The position numbers and the translations under genes are program-made. Shown here one piece after another: positions 22,764 through 33,138 of a stretch of 64,000 nucleotides of DNA (positions are counted from its first letter, which is position 1; each line of letters begins with the position of its first letter). Source of the stretch: Crotalaria pallida (lineage: Eukaryota > Streptophyta > Magnoliopsida > Fabales > Fabaceae); NCBI GenBank assembly GCA_037953625.1, contig CM075655.1:29034001-29098000 (forward strand). Reading direction: 5' to 3'. Under the pieces are notes generated by a model that saw only the letters and a list, made by a program, of their open reading frames with translations, was not told where the DNA came from and made no database searches.

Positions 22764-23090
22764 CTCGAGTAGTTCTTCGATCTCCTGAAACTGTGTATCA
22801 GACTGCCCAGAATACTCGAGTATTTCACAAAATTACTCGAGTAGTTTACAGATCAGAATACTTGAGTATTTCACACAATACTAGAGTATTTTTCAGCCCA
22901 AAATACTTGAGTGTTTCACAAAATACTAGAGTATTTTTCAGCAAAAAATACTCGAGTATTTCACAAAATACTAGAGTATTTTGCAGCCCAGAATACTAGA
23001 GTATTTTACAAAATACTAGAGTATTTCGTGTTCTTCTGGGAAACTTGTATCAGAAAATACTCGAGTGTTTTACCAAATACTCGAGTATTT
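22764..23090. promoter_or_regulatory. Array of paired CTCGAG-type palindromes in the E6 LTR
   Basis: About six pairs of TACTCGAGTA or a decayed form (CTAGAG, CTTGAG) lie here, the two members of a pair 20 bp apart (one pair 21). Spacer sequence varies between pairs. It produces spurious ORFs full of NTRVF motifs. Function unknown. Confidence 0.55.
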
Positions 23091-24606
23091 TTGACAGCAG
23101 ATGCACTACAACTTGGTTTTAACATACCATTTTCAATTCTAATCAATTCTTACTTAAACCAATGATCAACAAAGCTTTACATACATAAATTAAACATGTC
23201 TCAACATAGAAATCGTATCAAATTTCAGATAATCAAAACCATTAATCAATTATGCATGAAAATCACATATTATGCAACTTAAAGTGCCAATTTCAATTCT
23301 ATTCATTTTTGGCATAATTTCAGCATTGATTAAGCTCACATGCAACCAAATAAACTTGCCTTAGCATGTAGCATGCCTCAGATTGGCCTCCAAGCCATAT
23401 TCCTATTTCAATCTATGCCCTTAGAGTCTCATGGTGACTCCTCCTACTTTCTAATGCAATTTACTCTTATTCTAGCAAATGGTAAGCTTCCCCCATACCT
23501 TAGGGTCGTTCTTGAACAAAAACTCCACAGAGAACAGCAACCAAATGCTCTAACCACTTCCAACCCGAACTTGCATAACAGTTTAAGCAGAGGTTCAAAA
23601 CCACATCAATCGACATTCGAATCATGCATAAAAATTGGGAAAATTGGTTAGACTATGTTCTCTATAACATGAACTTTGAAAACCAATAAGTTTCAGACCA
23701 AAAGGGAGCTTGAGCTTACCACAATTGAAGCTCAAAGTCAGCTCTTTGAATCTGAACATCTAGTTTGGCAGATTTCAGCACCTAACTTCGCAGGAGCATA
23801 ACTTTTTGACCAGGGACTCAAATCTAACAAACTTGGTATCAAATCAGAAGCTCGTTGAAAGAGCTTTCCAATGGTATCTCACTCACGATCTAACTCTCAA
23901 GCACGAGAGAGAATCAAAAACAAGAAGGTGACGGGTCTGGACAACATTCTGGTTTTTGGCAGATTTGAATCTCTATCTTGCAGAGTTCATTACTCCTCAC
24001 ACACTCCACCTTAGCTCACGATTTTTGGTGCTTTTTAAAGCTCTGGATGTGAGCTTCGAAACGGTGTATGATTTATGTGTTAAGACTCAGAGACGAAAAC
24101 GAATTTTGTTCTGAAAGCTTAGAACCCTAACATGTGAAATTCTTCACGAAATTGGCAAAATGGGTTGGTTGATTCATCAACCATGGCTTAAATAGCCCTC
24201 CATCAAGCTCATGCAGCTCGACACGAAGGCCTTAGACGTGTTGAAGGACTGATTTCGTGTCAAATGGCGGTGACTCGGTGGTGGTGACTCACCAAACGCA
24301 TTAACTCGTGCAACACTGACCAGAATACTCGAGTATTCTAAAAAATACTCGAGTATTTTGACCAGTTTTTGAAAAATATTAATTTTATTTTCTTTCCCTC
24401 CAAAACCTTTTCTACAATTACTTCTAGGTCCCGAAACAGGGACTGATGTGCAAAATACTGATTCTCACATAAACATTATTAACAAATCATATTCACACGA
24501 TTTCCAATGACATATACTTAGATTTTAACCTAAGATTAAAATAAAAATAAATAAGCTTTATAATTAACATTTTATAAATCAGGGGTTAAAAATCAGGGAT
24601 GTTACA

Positions 24607-24645
24607 CTCTTCCCTACTTAAAAGGAATTTCGTCCCCGAAATTCT
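24607..24645 (-). other. Polypurine tract and adjacent inverted repeat of E6
   Basis: On the minus strand the internal region ends GAATTTCGGGGACGAAATTC then CTTTTAAGTAGGGAAGAG, directly against the LTR. The first word is an 8-bp inverted repeat around GGGA, shared with E1 (42480-42500) and E2 (53500-53518). Confidence 0.7.
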
Positions 24646-26666
24646 TTCTTTAAAGATTCTACAATTTCCAAAATTACACAAAAGGTTGTTATGGTGTTAT
24701 ATATATATATATATATATATATTCAAAATATAGTTAGGGGAACCCTTCCCCACTTAAAAGGAATTTTCTTATACTTTTTCAAACTCTCTGTCCCAAAATG
24801 TTTCACAGAATATTTCAAATGAAATTTTTCTCAAATAAAACTTTTGCATTCCAAAGCATATACAAATCCTTGTTCACATAGAAGGGTTTTTCTTAAACTT
24901 CCTCAAAAATTATCTTGCAATTCCTTCAAATGAAATCTTTCGACTAAAAACTTTTTCGAATAATACCTTCGAAATATATATATATAATATATATACTCCT
25001 CAATTAAAACATTTTCCAAAGATCTTCTTGAGGAAAAACTTGTCCCATTGCGCACTCTGATCACTCAAGCACGAGTAAGGAATCATTCGTATGACTTTAT
25101 TCCTTAATAGTTGTAAACATTAGGGTGATCAATCCTAATATTTAAACTATCAATAATAAAATCATCCCTTTCAGACATAATCTTTCTCAAGAAAGACTAT
25201 ACGATTTACCTTTAAGTTAGATGAACTTAAAGATAAGGAACATTATCGTCACTATCAGACTTAGTCAGATAGCCAAGTTCTAGAGAAACTTTCGTTGGGG
25301 AGACAAAGACTTGTCCTATCCCAGTGGCTGTTAATCTCTCTAGTCTTAACTGATCTTTCTCTTTCTGTAGCGACCAAAGACATTTATCACATCCAACTGT
25401 GATAAGGGTTTTGATCACAGAAATTCAAGTTAAAGGCTTGCTCAAATTTTCAAATAACAGAGTGATTTAATTAACGCAATCGAAAACATTTGACTACGTT
25501 AATTCAAATCAGCGAAGGGATAACTCAGACTTCCTATATCCGACTCTAATTCGCATCCTAGCAGGGTGGAAAACTCTTCCACTCTTGATTTGCTGGTTGA
25601 CCATTCCTTTCTTGCATTCTCCTTCAAACAATCCGACGAATAGAACTTAATCAAATATCCCTTTCAGACATCACTACTCAGTCCATGATGATGCGCCTCA
25701 CCTTCTCACCTTAAAGTTGACAAATGATTCCTTTCCATCGACTTTTCATATTCATGCAGTTGAGGTTTCCTTAACTCCTTATGCATGAACTCCTGATCAT
25801 TCTTCCAAGATTAGTTCATTTACCCACTTTTCCTCTTCTTCTAGTTGAGTCCTTCCTTGTTCCTGTTTCCCTTAGACTAGGTTCAGACACTTGACTCATA
25901 TCTTTCCTGTGCTTTTCCATGGTCCTCATAAACTCTATGCATGCCTTCCAATATTAAGGAATTCCCTATTCCCTGATAGTTGATAGCTGACTTGAATTTC
26001 AGACATAATCCATTCTGAACTTCGCATGTTTAGATTTTTTTTCCAGGTTGTTATGAACATACCTCCTCAATCTCTTGAGCTTAATCATGCCTTCTCCGAG
26101 GTTCCTACTTCCTTGTTTTATTTTCAACAATTCAATTCCCTTTTTATCTTCTGAGAAATAGCTTTAATTTCTGAAGACCTCTCATGCAATGTGCCAGTCC
26201 TTTGCATCCAACATCTGTCCTTTATGGTTCCCTCACGTTTTTGCTTCATCATTAAGCATAGAAGTGACATAACCTTCTTCATATTCATCCTTTGTGAACT
26301 TAACTCCAAAAATTCACTTCCAATTTCCTGCATCATGCGGAATATAAATTCTTGTCGAGAACAAAGAATTTCATCCGCCCTCTCATGGAAACTGGGTTCC
26401 TTCCCTTACAAACTACTCTCTCACTTCTTTTAACCTTTCACCTCCCTGATACAATTCATCAATCCTGACCATGGATTCATCCGTGATCCGCAATATTCCC
26501 ATTAATCTGGGTTTGAGCATACTCTTCATGGATTTCCTGCATCTCTATCATTTTATTACTCTTACATATCCTTACTCACGTCGGAAATTTCTTCTTTCCT
26601 GGTGGCAGAAAATCAACACATATATCTTTCGGGCCCAAGGGTTTTGCATAGATTTGTCTTTCTATC
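24646..26666 (-). other. Noncoding E6 internal region where pol would lie
   Basis: In a full element this place would hold RT, RNase H and integrase, but I found no recognisable pol motif in any frame. Two TA-rich microsatellites occur (near 24700 and 24977). The element is therefore pol-less or its pol has been replaced. Confidence 0.6.
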
Positions 26667-26960
26667 CTAATCGATGATCATTAAGTTCTTTTTCACTCCA
26701 TTCACACCCAAGATCACATCTACTTGTGACAAAGGAAGATAGATTGGATTTATCTTAGTGTCGCGATAAAATATCTCGACATTACAGTCTAAACAGACTT
26801 TAAAAGTAAATTTGGGTAATCTCATAGGGTTTCTAGTTTTAAAACAAATTGGTGAATCCGGCACAACTAAATACAACTGGTTCACACATTCGCAACAAAA
26901 CAAAAGACTAGGTAACCCCCGAATCGAACACAATCATGCAAAGTTGGTTTTGAAGTAAAT
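26667..26960 (-). pseudogene. Decayed protease-region remnant of E6
   Basis: On the minus strand one frame contains a chain that ends in DVILGVNGV, resembling the ILGMDWL turn that closes the retropepsin domain of plant gypsy elements. The catalytic DTGA-like triad is not visible, and stop codons separate this piece from gag. Only weak similarity supports the call. Confidence 0.4.
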
Positions 26961-27078
26961 GGTTACCTTGCACGAGATCAGGAGTTTGGTTAACTTCTAC
27001 TCTATTCAGGGTAAACACTTTGCCTTGAGTCATTGGTTTGCTAGCAAGTCTGGTGGGGTCACTCTTCGCAAGTTCTCT

Positions 27079-28017
27079 TCAGTGACGTGCAATATGACCC
27101 TGCTTCCCACAGTTGAAGCAAGTACTTGTTGCCCAGCAGATTCTTCCATAATGATGATGCTTGCACTTCTCACAGTAAGGGGCATTGCTGCGAGACTTAA
27201 CCCCATTCCCGTCTTCAACTCTACCTTTGCCTCGTTTCTGGTTGAAATATGGATCCATTTTTCGATGATTAAATCCTTTCTTTCTTTGTGGTCCATAACT
27301 CTGCTGGTTACTCTTTGCCTGATTAGCTGCTACTTCAGCCTTCTTGTCATCCTCATACATCCGACACATGTCAACCAACGTAGGAAAACTTTGGATCTTC
27401 TGATAACTGAAAACAGATTTCAGTTCAGGTTTCAGGCCACCTTCAAATTTGATGCATTTGCTCCTCTCATTGGGATTGTTTTGATAGTAGGGAGAGTACT
27501 TCATCAGTTCCTCGAACTTAGCTGCATACTCACCCACACTCATGTCTCCTTGCTTTAATTGCAGGAACTCAACTTCCTTCTTCCTTCTTAAATCTTCTGG
27601 GAAGTATTTATTGAGAAACTTCTCCATAAACACACCCCAGTTAATATCCCTTCCTTCATAGTGTAGGAGCTGAACTGTGTGATTCCACCAGTTCTCAGCC
27701 TCGTCTTCTAACATATAAACTGCATATGCTACCTTCTGAGCCTCGGTGCAGTCTAATGTTCTGAAGATCTTATCCATAGTGTGAATCCACTTGTTAGCCT
27801 CCTCAGGCTTAAATCCTCCTTCGAACTTAGGTGGACTACAACTTCGAAAATCCGCTAAACTCTTAGCCTCAACATTACCGACATTACATTGATGTGGCAG
27901 ATTAACTGGTTGTGGTGGTTGCCGATGTTGTTGCTGTTGCCATTGCTGCATTGATTCCAACACAGCCGTGATCCTCTCCAGCATCGCATTAGTATGATTT
28001 CGGTTTCTTGTCGTCAT
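27079..28017 (-). CDS. gag: Ty3/gypsy gag polyprotein of E6, 312 aa, ends at the zinc knuckle
   Basis: This capsid protein would form retrotransposon particles and bind its RNA. I chose the ATG at 28017 (MTTRNRNHTNAMLERI), a normal gag start, over upstream in-frame codons that lie in the leader. Residues ~60-230 hold the Retrotrans_gag domain (PPKFEGG, AENWWNHT, FLNKYFPEDLRRKKEVEFL, MSVGEYAAKFEEL). A Gln-rich stretch lies near the N terminus. The CX2CX4HX4 knuckle CFNCGKQGHIARH ends at a TGA where the final Cys of the motif would be expected, so the last ligand is lost. It is otherwise open over its full length. Confidence 0.85.
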   Translation of the reverse strand: MTTRNRNHTNAMLERITAVLESMQQWQQQQHRQPPQPVNLPHQCNVGNVEAKSLADFRSCSPPKFEGGFKPEEANKWIHTMDKIFRTLDCTEAQKVAYAVYMLEDEAENWWNHTVQLLHYEGRDINWGVFMEKFLNKYFPEDLRRKKEVEFLQLKQGDMSVGEYAAKFEELMKYSPYYQNNPNERSKCIKFEGGLKPELKSVFSYQKIQSFPTLVDMCRMYEDDKKAEVAANQAKSNQQSYGPQRKKGFNHRKMDPYFNQKRGKGRVEDGNGVKSRSNAPYCEKCKHHHYGRICWATSTCFNCGKQGHIARH

Positions 28018-29017
28018 ATTAGACCTGCACAATGGACTTATGGTCATATATGATGGACTTAAGAAACACTCATCACACAACTTATACTAAAGCTATAGCT
28101 TCCAACGGTACATCCAACTCGTATCTATTACTTGATCAAAGTAGAATACTAATATAACTCTCATCTTGTGGATACTTTGCTTGATGCTGATAACTACCTT
28201 TCTAGAATTACTTTACCTATTACAGGATCTGACTTTTGCTCTAACGAACCCGAGACTTCACAAGAGAATATCCGGGAGATTCTTCGTAACCATGATCTCT
28301 TCAATTCCCCTCTTCCTTTACCCCACTATGAAAACAACACTCATACATCTTGGGTTTCGGATTCTCGCCTCTCTATCACAATTAGTTATCACTTGATTCT
28401 TGGGTATCCAATCCAAGTCCAAGATCACACCTAATTGTGAAAAAAAAATGAGTAGACCAAGTTTACTCTGAAGAGATAGCTCCATAGAATAGCTCAAACA
28501 TACGAGAGAAACAACTATAAGAAAACTTGTTGGAGTTCGATCTTGAGGTAGCAGGGTAGATCAAACACAAGAAAATGCAATCGATTCTCGTCCTCACCAA
28601 GGGTTAATTAACTTCAGAGTTACAACTCTGCAAAGCAAACCACTAGGGAAATAACCTCCTAGTACTAACTCCGGGGGTTTGCTAGTTTTCATACTAGGAG
28701 AAAATACCCTCCCTAGAGGATATTAGCTCGCCTTTAGATCCTTTGGAATCACCCCTTGTTGATTCGTTGATGCCATAATGGATCAGCACTATGAGCTTAA
28801 GGTTAGAATTGACCTAAAAGAAGTACATCACTATCATACTTCAACTTAGGCTACTACAAACACTATAGACAGGTACTTGGTCACATACCCAGGGTCAAGG
28901 GATAGAACCTTTTACTCCAATTAGAAGTATGTAAGAGCATACTCCACAAGAAACTCTACAATTCTTGAGGACCAGCGTATTGAACCACACACTCAAGGAC
29001 CAAGAGTCAGGACCATT
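28018..29017 (-). other. 5' leader of E6, noncoding
   Basis: This 1-kb stretch lies between the primer-binding site and gag on the minus strand. Short ORFs occur on the plus strand but none resembles a protein family. Confidence 0.6.
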
Positions 29018-29029
29018 GCTCTGATACCA
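29018..29029 (-). other. Primer-binding site of E6 (initiator tRNA-Met type)
   Basis: On the minus strand the word is TGGTATCAGAGC, complementary to the 3' end of initiator tRNA-Met and usual for plant Copia and chromovirus elements. Five bases (TTTTA on the minus strand) separate it from the LTR. Confidence 0.9.
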
Positions 29030-29034
29030 TAAAA

Positions 29035-29285
29035 TGTAACATCCCTCGTTTCTTAAAAAAAATTTCACACGATTATTGAAACGTGTTGGAAAAGTCTGAG
29101 TATGAAAATTTTTCCTTGAATGTGGTACTCAAATTTAAACCATGTATTGGAACTAAATTCGGTAGAAGGAGTAATTATTTGCTAAACATTTTAGAATCCT
29201 TTTGAGATAACCTTTGTTGTACAAAATAGCTTTCGAAAATACTTAGTTATCAGGTCATCCTAGGAAATCCAACTTTAACAATACT
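29035..29285 (-). mobile_element. 5' LTR fragment of E6, only 251 bp left
   Basis: It matches 21304-21545 almost base for base, then stops at ...AACAATACT and is joined to CACTA sequence. About 3 kb of the LTR is missing on the right, so a deletion or rearrangement removed it together with the right flank. Confidence 0.9.
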
Positions 29286-29496
29286 TCCTTCGTGCCGATT
29301 ACTTCGTTTTTTTATTTTCTGTTCTGGTTCTGATTAGATGCTGCTTCCATTTGATTCTTTGGCATTAATATGGTTCCTACTCTTTAGTTTTCTTTGATTT
29401 GGTCTCACTGGTTCATATATAAAGCATATGTAATTACTGGTTGTATATTATTAGACAAACTTATATTTTCGAATGTTATAATATATAATGATATAG

Positions 29497-29883
29497 GATG
29501 AATTAAAAGAAGTGATCTCCACAAATGGTGCTACTATGACACAAGAAGAGGTGCTGCTGGAAGTCTTAAAGCCTAGGTCGGGATACTTTCGTGGAAAAGG
29601 GACAGCACTGCGTGGCTTTACCAAAGGACAACATCAAATTTTACAACAAAAAGAAATGCAAAAGCAGCAACAAATTATACAAGAACAAGAACAAAGGATA
29701 AAAGAGTTAGAGGAGATGCGTGAACAAGACAAAAAGGAGTTTGAGGAGAAGCGTGAACAAGATAAAAAGGAGCTAGAGATGATCCGAGAACAAGACAAAA
29801 AAGAGATGCTCGAGCAACAAAAACTTGCCATGGATGTTTTCAAACACCAAATGATGGAGATGTTTTCCCGACGAGTTGAGTGA
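29497..29883 (+). pseudogene. C-terminal exon of an En/Spm-type transposase-associated protein
   Basis: An acceptor-like ATATAG precedes an open frame starting DELKEVISTNGATMTQEE. The segment EVLKPRSGYFRGKGTALRG resembles the GYxRGxG motif at the end of plant Ptta/En/Spm proteins, and it is followed by a long coiled coil of repeated REQDKKE-like blocks ending in FSRRVE-stop. Only this exon is present, since the upstream part of the transposon is lost. Confidence 0.65.
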
Positions 29884-30589
29884 GGTAACATCATTAATTC
29901 TACTACATCAAATGTTTAACGCATGATCATGTCAGTTACTAATAATTTTTGTTATGAATCATAACTCTGAATTTGTCTCTATTTATATTGATATATTTGT
30001 TTAAAATAAAGAATTCTGAATGAGGTTATATTTGTTAGGCACTTGTATTGTTGATGAGAATATTTTTATAGTTATGTTTATGTGTTATAATAATGTCAAT
30101 GATTTTGATGGATAAACTTGTCATTATATAACTTTTTGCATTAGAAAATCAATTAAACATTGCTATATTTTGTTTTGCAGTTACAGGTTGCATTGGATCG
30201 ATGTTTATGTTTTGAAAGGAGGCTGAAGTTTTATGGAGCATATGTGATAGATATCAAAGGGCTTTTTGCATATGTATTAAACTTATTTTCTCTTTTTTGG
30301 TTATTTTGAATTTTGGAGAATTGTAATTTCTTGCCTTATATGTGGGAGTATTGCTTTTGGATGTTGAAAACAATTATGCTAAAGTATTTATCAAATGTAT
30401 TGACATTATATATATATTTGATAATTTTCATGTATTCACCATTATTTTAGTCTTAGATATTGATAACTCAAGTACTTGAGTTAAAAAATATAATTAGTGA
30501 CTCAAAAAATAAAAGTAGGCTTATGATGTACAGGATTTGCAATGACATTGGCAATTACATAAGAAGAGGGGCATTTCAGCAAATTGTTT

Positions 30590-31183
30590 AATTAGCAACG
30601 ACAATTTCCCGTTGCGAATGATACCAGGCCTTTAGCAACGACAAATGTCGTTACCTAAATGGGAAGCTGTGGCAGCAGTACAATATCATTGGCAACGACA
30701 ATTGCATCGTTGCTAATGATACTAAGCCATTCGCAACGACAAATGTTGTTACCTAAATGATAAACCACGTCAGCGAAACAGAATCTTTGGCAACGACACT
30801 TCTCGTTGCAAATGAAATTGGCAACGACAAATGTCGTTACCTAAATGGAAAACCACGTCAGCACAAGGAATATTTGGCAACGACATTTCTCGTTGCAAAT
30901 GAAATTGGCAACGACAAGTGTCGTTACCTAACGGGTAAGCCACGTCACCTTGTTGGCATATTTTTGGCAACGACAAATGCTTGGCAACGATAGATGTCGT
31001 TGCAAAAGAGATGTGAATCGCAACAAAGGTTTGTCGTTGCGATAGTTATTTTGTCGTTGCAATACTTTTTCGCTACGCCCTGACCCGCAACGATAGATGT
31101 CGTTGCGAAAAATGTTTTTCGCAACGACTTTTCCTTTTTAGCAACGACTTTTGTCGTTGCAATTGGCTGACTTTCTTGTAGTG
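30590..31183. repeat. Subterminal repeats and right terminal inverted repeat of the CACTA element
   Basis: Units of ~87-97 bp start near 30593, 30689, 30786, 30873 and 30961. Each contains GCAACGACA once or twice and its complement TGTCGTTGC, often as a palindrome around ATG. In En/Spm elements such subterminal motifs bind the element-encoded TnpA-type protein. The block ends with TTTCTTGTAGTG. Confidence 0.85.
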
Positions 31184-31265
31184 ATCAGTCCATCCACTAG
31201 TTCTTGGGTCTCTCTATACCTTTGAGCTAGGGGTATATCTGATACACCGTGTCCTAGACACGACA
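31184..31265 (+). mobile_element. Last 82 bp of the 5' LTR of Tat-lineage element E5
   Basis: The segment ends ...GACACGACA immediately before the primer-binding site. The rest of the LTR was displaced by the CACTA insertion and its loss on the left. Confidence 0.75.
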
Positions 31266-31266
31266 T

Positions 31267-31284
31267 TGGCGCCGTCTGTGGGGA
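31267..31284 (+). other. Primer-binding site of E5
   Basis: TGGCGCCGTCTGTGGGGA is the form seen at the start of Tat/Retand-type elements and differs from the tRNA-Met site of the other elements here. It lies one base after the LTR end. Confidence 0.8.
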
Positions 31285-31312
31285 TCTGATAAACTGTTAT
31301 CCCCACTCAAAA

Positions 31313-32854
31313 ATGGTAAACCCACGTGGAAACGCCGCAAACAGCTCGCGCGGCGTAAACCACCAGGCCGGAAGGAACCGCCAGAGACTGGAAGAAGGCA
31401 GTGCTGACAATGGAAGAGATCTGGAAGGAAGAAATCCTCCCCACCAAAGCATGCCTTCGGTAAGACTTGAAATCCCATCCCGCAGCCACCACTCAGTACC
31501 AGCCCGAACTCACAGTGGTCCATACACCGTTCATTCTAGGCAAACAAACCCCAACCCCCTCAATCGTGTACCAAACCACGGCTCCGGCCGCTCCATCGAC
31601 GCCCGTGTCTCCGGAGAAGAAAGGGGACACTCCCAAGGACGAAGGGAAACCCAGCTTGAAGAAATAATCAAACAACAAGCCCAAATGTTGGAGCAGCAGG
31701 GAAGGGCCATAGCAGAGCTCCAACAGATCCACATGCAGGCGGTTGCTGCACGGGCAGTAGAAACAACCCCGGTAACCATACCAACCCAGGATCCTCAAGG
31801 CCCCATCGCCCTTCCCCCACCACCTCCAATAAATCCAGCCCTTGCAGCCAGTTATGAGACCGACGACAGCGCTCACCCTGGCCACCCCTTTACTCCGCGA
31901 ATCATGGCTTATGAGACACCCTCCGCATTCCTCGGCCCCACCAGTGTGGCGAAGTATAACGGGTTAACCGACCCCTTGGAACACATTTTATCTTTTGAAG
32001 GTGCTATGAACTTTTATGATGGATGAGACCTAATGAAGTGCCGAGCCTTTTCTATGACTCTGCAACCACCCGTTTTGAGGTGGTACTCGGCCCTGCCTAG
32101 GAACTCTGTTAACTCCTGGGCAGAAATGAAGAGAGTTTTCCTGAACAGATACACTGCTAGCTGCGTTCAGCCAAAGTCCGAGCACGCACTAGCAGGTGTC
32201 ATGCAACAACCCGAAGAACCCTTGAGAGAGTATCTATCCCGTTTCCATTCAGAGGCAGGATCCGTTCCAAACCTTGAACCGAGCTTCTCGGTCTTCCTTT
32301 TCACTCAGGGACTTCGGAATGGAGACTTCAAAAACTCACTAGTGGGAAAACCGCCGAGGGATATGGCGGAGTTAAGACATCGTTCCACCAAATTCATAAA
32401 TTTGGAGGAATTCAGCAAATGGTAGAAAAACAGGGAAAGAGGTGAGCGAGGGGAACCTTCCTCTCAGGGAAAACCAAGAAGAGTTGATAGAAGAGATGAC
32501 AGAAGGGAGGAACAAAGAAGAGGACCCAGAGGGGACAGAAGGTTCGGCGTTCCCCGAGCAAAATTCGAGCAGTACACTCCTGTCACGGTCCCAAGAAGTC
32601 AGATACTGCAGGAAACAATGCAAACTGACCTTCGAATGGTAGAGAGACCTCCCCCCTTAAAAAGAAGTCAACGCCAAGACCGTTCCAAGTTTTGCTCGTA
32701 TCATGGGGGATACGGGCATACTACAGATGAGTGCACCTGGCTAAGGGATGTCATCGAGCAATTGATAAGAGATGGGAAATTACAACAGTATGTCAGGGAG
32801 GCACTCAACCGACATGCTCGAAGAAGGACCCCCTCTCCGGACAGAAACATCTGA
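31313..32854 (+). pseudogene. gag: gag of Tat-lineage Ty3/gypsy element E5 with in-frame stops
   Basis: The frame starts at ATG 31313 (MVNPRGNAANSSRG). A Gln-rich coiled coil (EEIIKQQAQMLEQQGRAI) precedes the capsid domain (VAKYNGLTDPLEHILSFEG, then PVLRWYSALPRNSVNSW, PLREYLSRFHSEA). The frame is broken by TGA at 32024-32026 and TAG at 32423-32425 and then continues in the same frame through a CX2HX4HX4C knuckle variant (CSYHGGYGHTTDEC) typical of Tat gag, to a stop at 32852-32854. The element cannot make intact capsid from this copy. Confidence 0.8.
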
Positions 32855-33138
32855 CCTACAACCAGAGAAACCAACCATAACACCAATTAGCAACCATTCG
32901 ATCCACAGAGAGTAGCCATGGTAGAAGTAACTACAGACCAATCCCCGCAAAACCTTAGAATCAACACCATAGCAGGAGGTTTCGCGGGGGGAGGAGAAAA
33001 GAGATCCGACAGAAAAAAATACATCAATCAAGCGCTCGCCGTCCATGACCATCCAATCCGAAAAGGAACCACAAAAGTGTACCCATCTATTTCTCTGATG
33101 AAGATCTTGAAGGGATCATCCCGGGTCACAACGACCCA

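Larger units (their letters stand above)
21304..24606 (-). mobile_element. 3' LTR of Ty3/gypsy element E6 (minus strand), 3303 bp
   Basis: The LTR starts TGTAACATCCC and ends GGGATGTTACA, an 11-base inverted end. Its first 242 bases on the plus strand are repeated at 29035-29285 next to a primer-binding site, which proves the LTR pair and the minus orientation. Features inside: an 80-bp tandem repeat (22164-22400), a CTCGAG-type palindrome array (22764-23090), one further palindrome pair near 24326-24355 and a TATA-like word on the minus strand at 24188-24195. It is a diverged relative of the E1 LTR: the stretch near 24300-24480 aligns with 42130-42310. Confidence 0.85.
29286..31183 (+). mobile_element. 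3' portion of a CACTA (En/Spm) DNA transposon, left part missing
   Basis: The right end TTTCTTGTAGTG is the reverse complement of the canonical CACTACAAGAAA terminus. It carries a last transposase-type exon (29497-29883) and a subterminal repeat block (30590-31165). The left end was not found; the element begins abruptly at the broken E6 LTR. On the right it abuts the last 82 bp of the E5 LTR, so it had inserted into that LTR. Confidence 0.85.

Noticed and set aside
22712..23165. Repetitive proteins with NTRVF motifs
   Set aside because: They are translations of the CTCGAG palindrome array in the E6 LTR and have no coding support.
26959..27558. A 199-codon plus-strand ORF
   Set aside because: It lies antisense to the E6 gag, which has clear capsid and zinc-knuckle motifs; the ORF shows no family resemblance.
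30757..30993. Small ORFs on both strands in the CACTA region
   Set aside because: They come from translating the subterminal repeat units; both strands give similar peptides because the repeats are palindromic.
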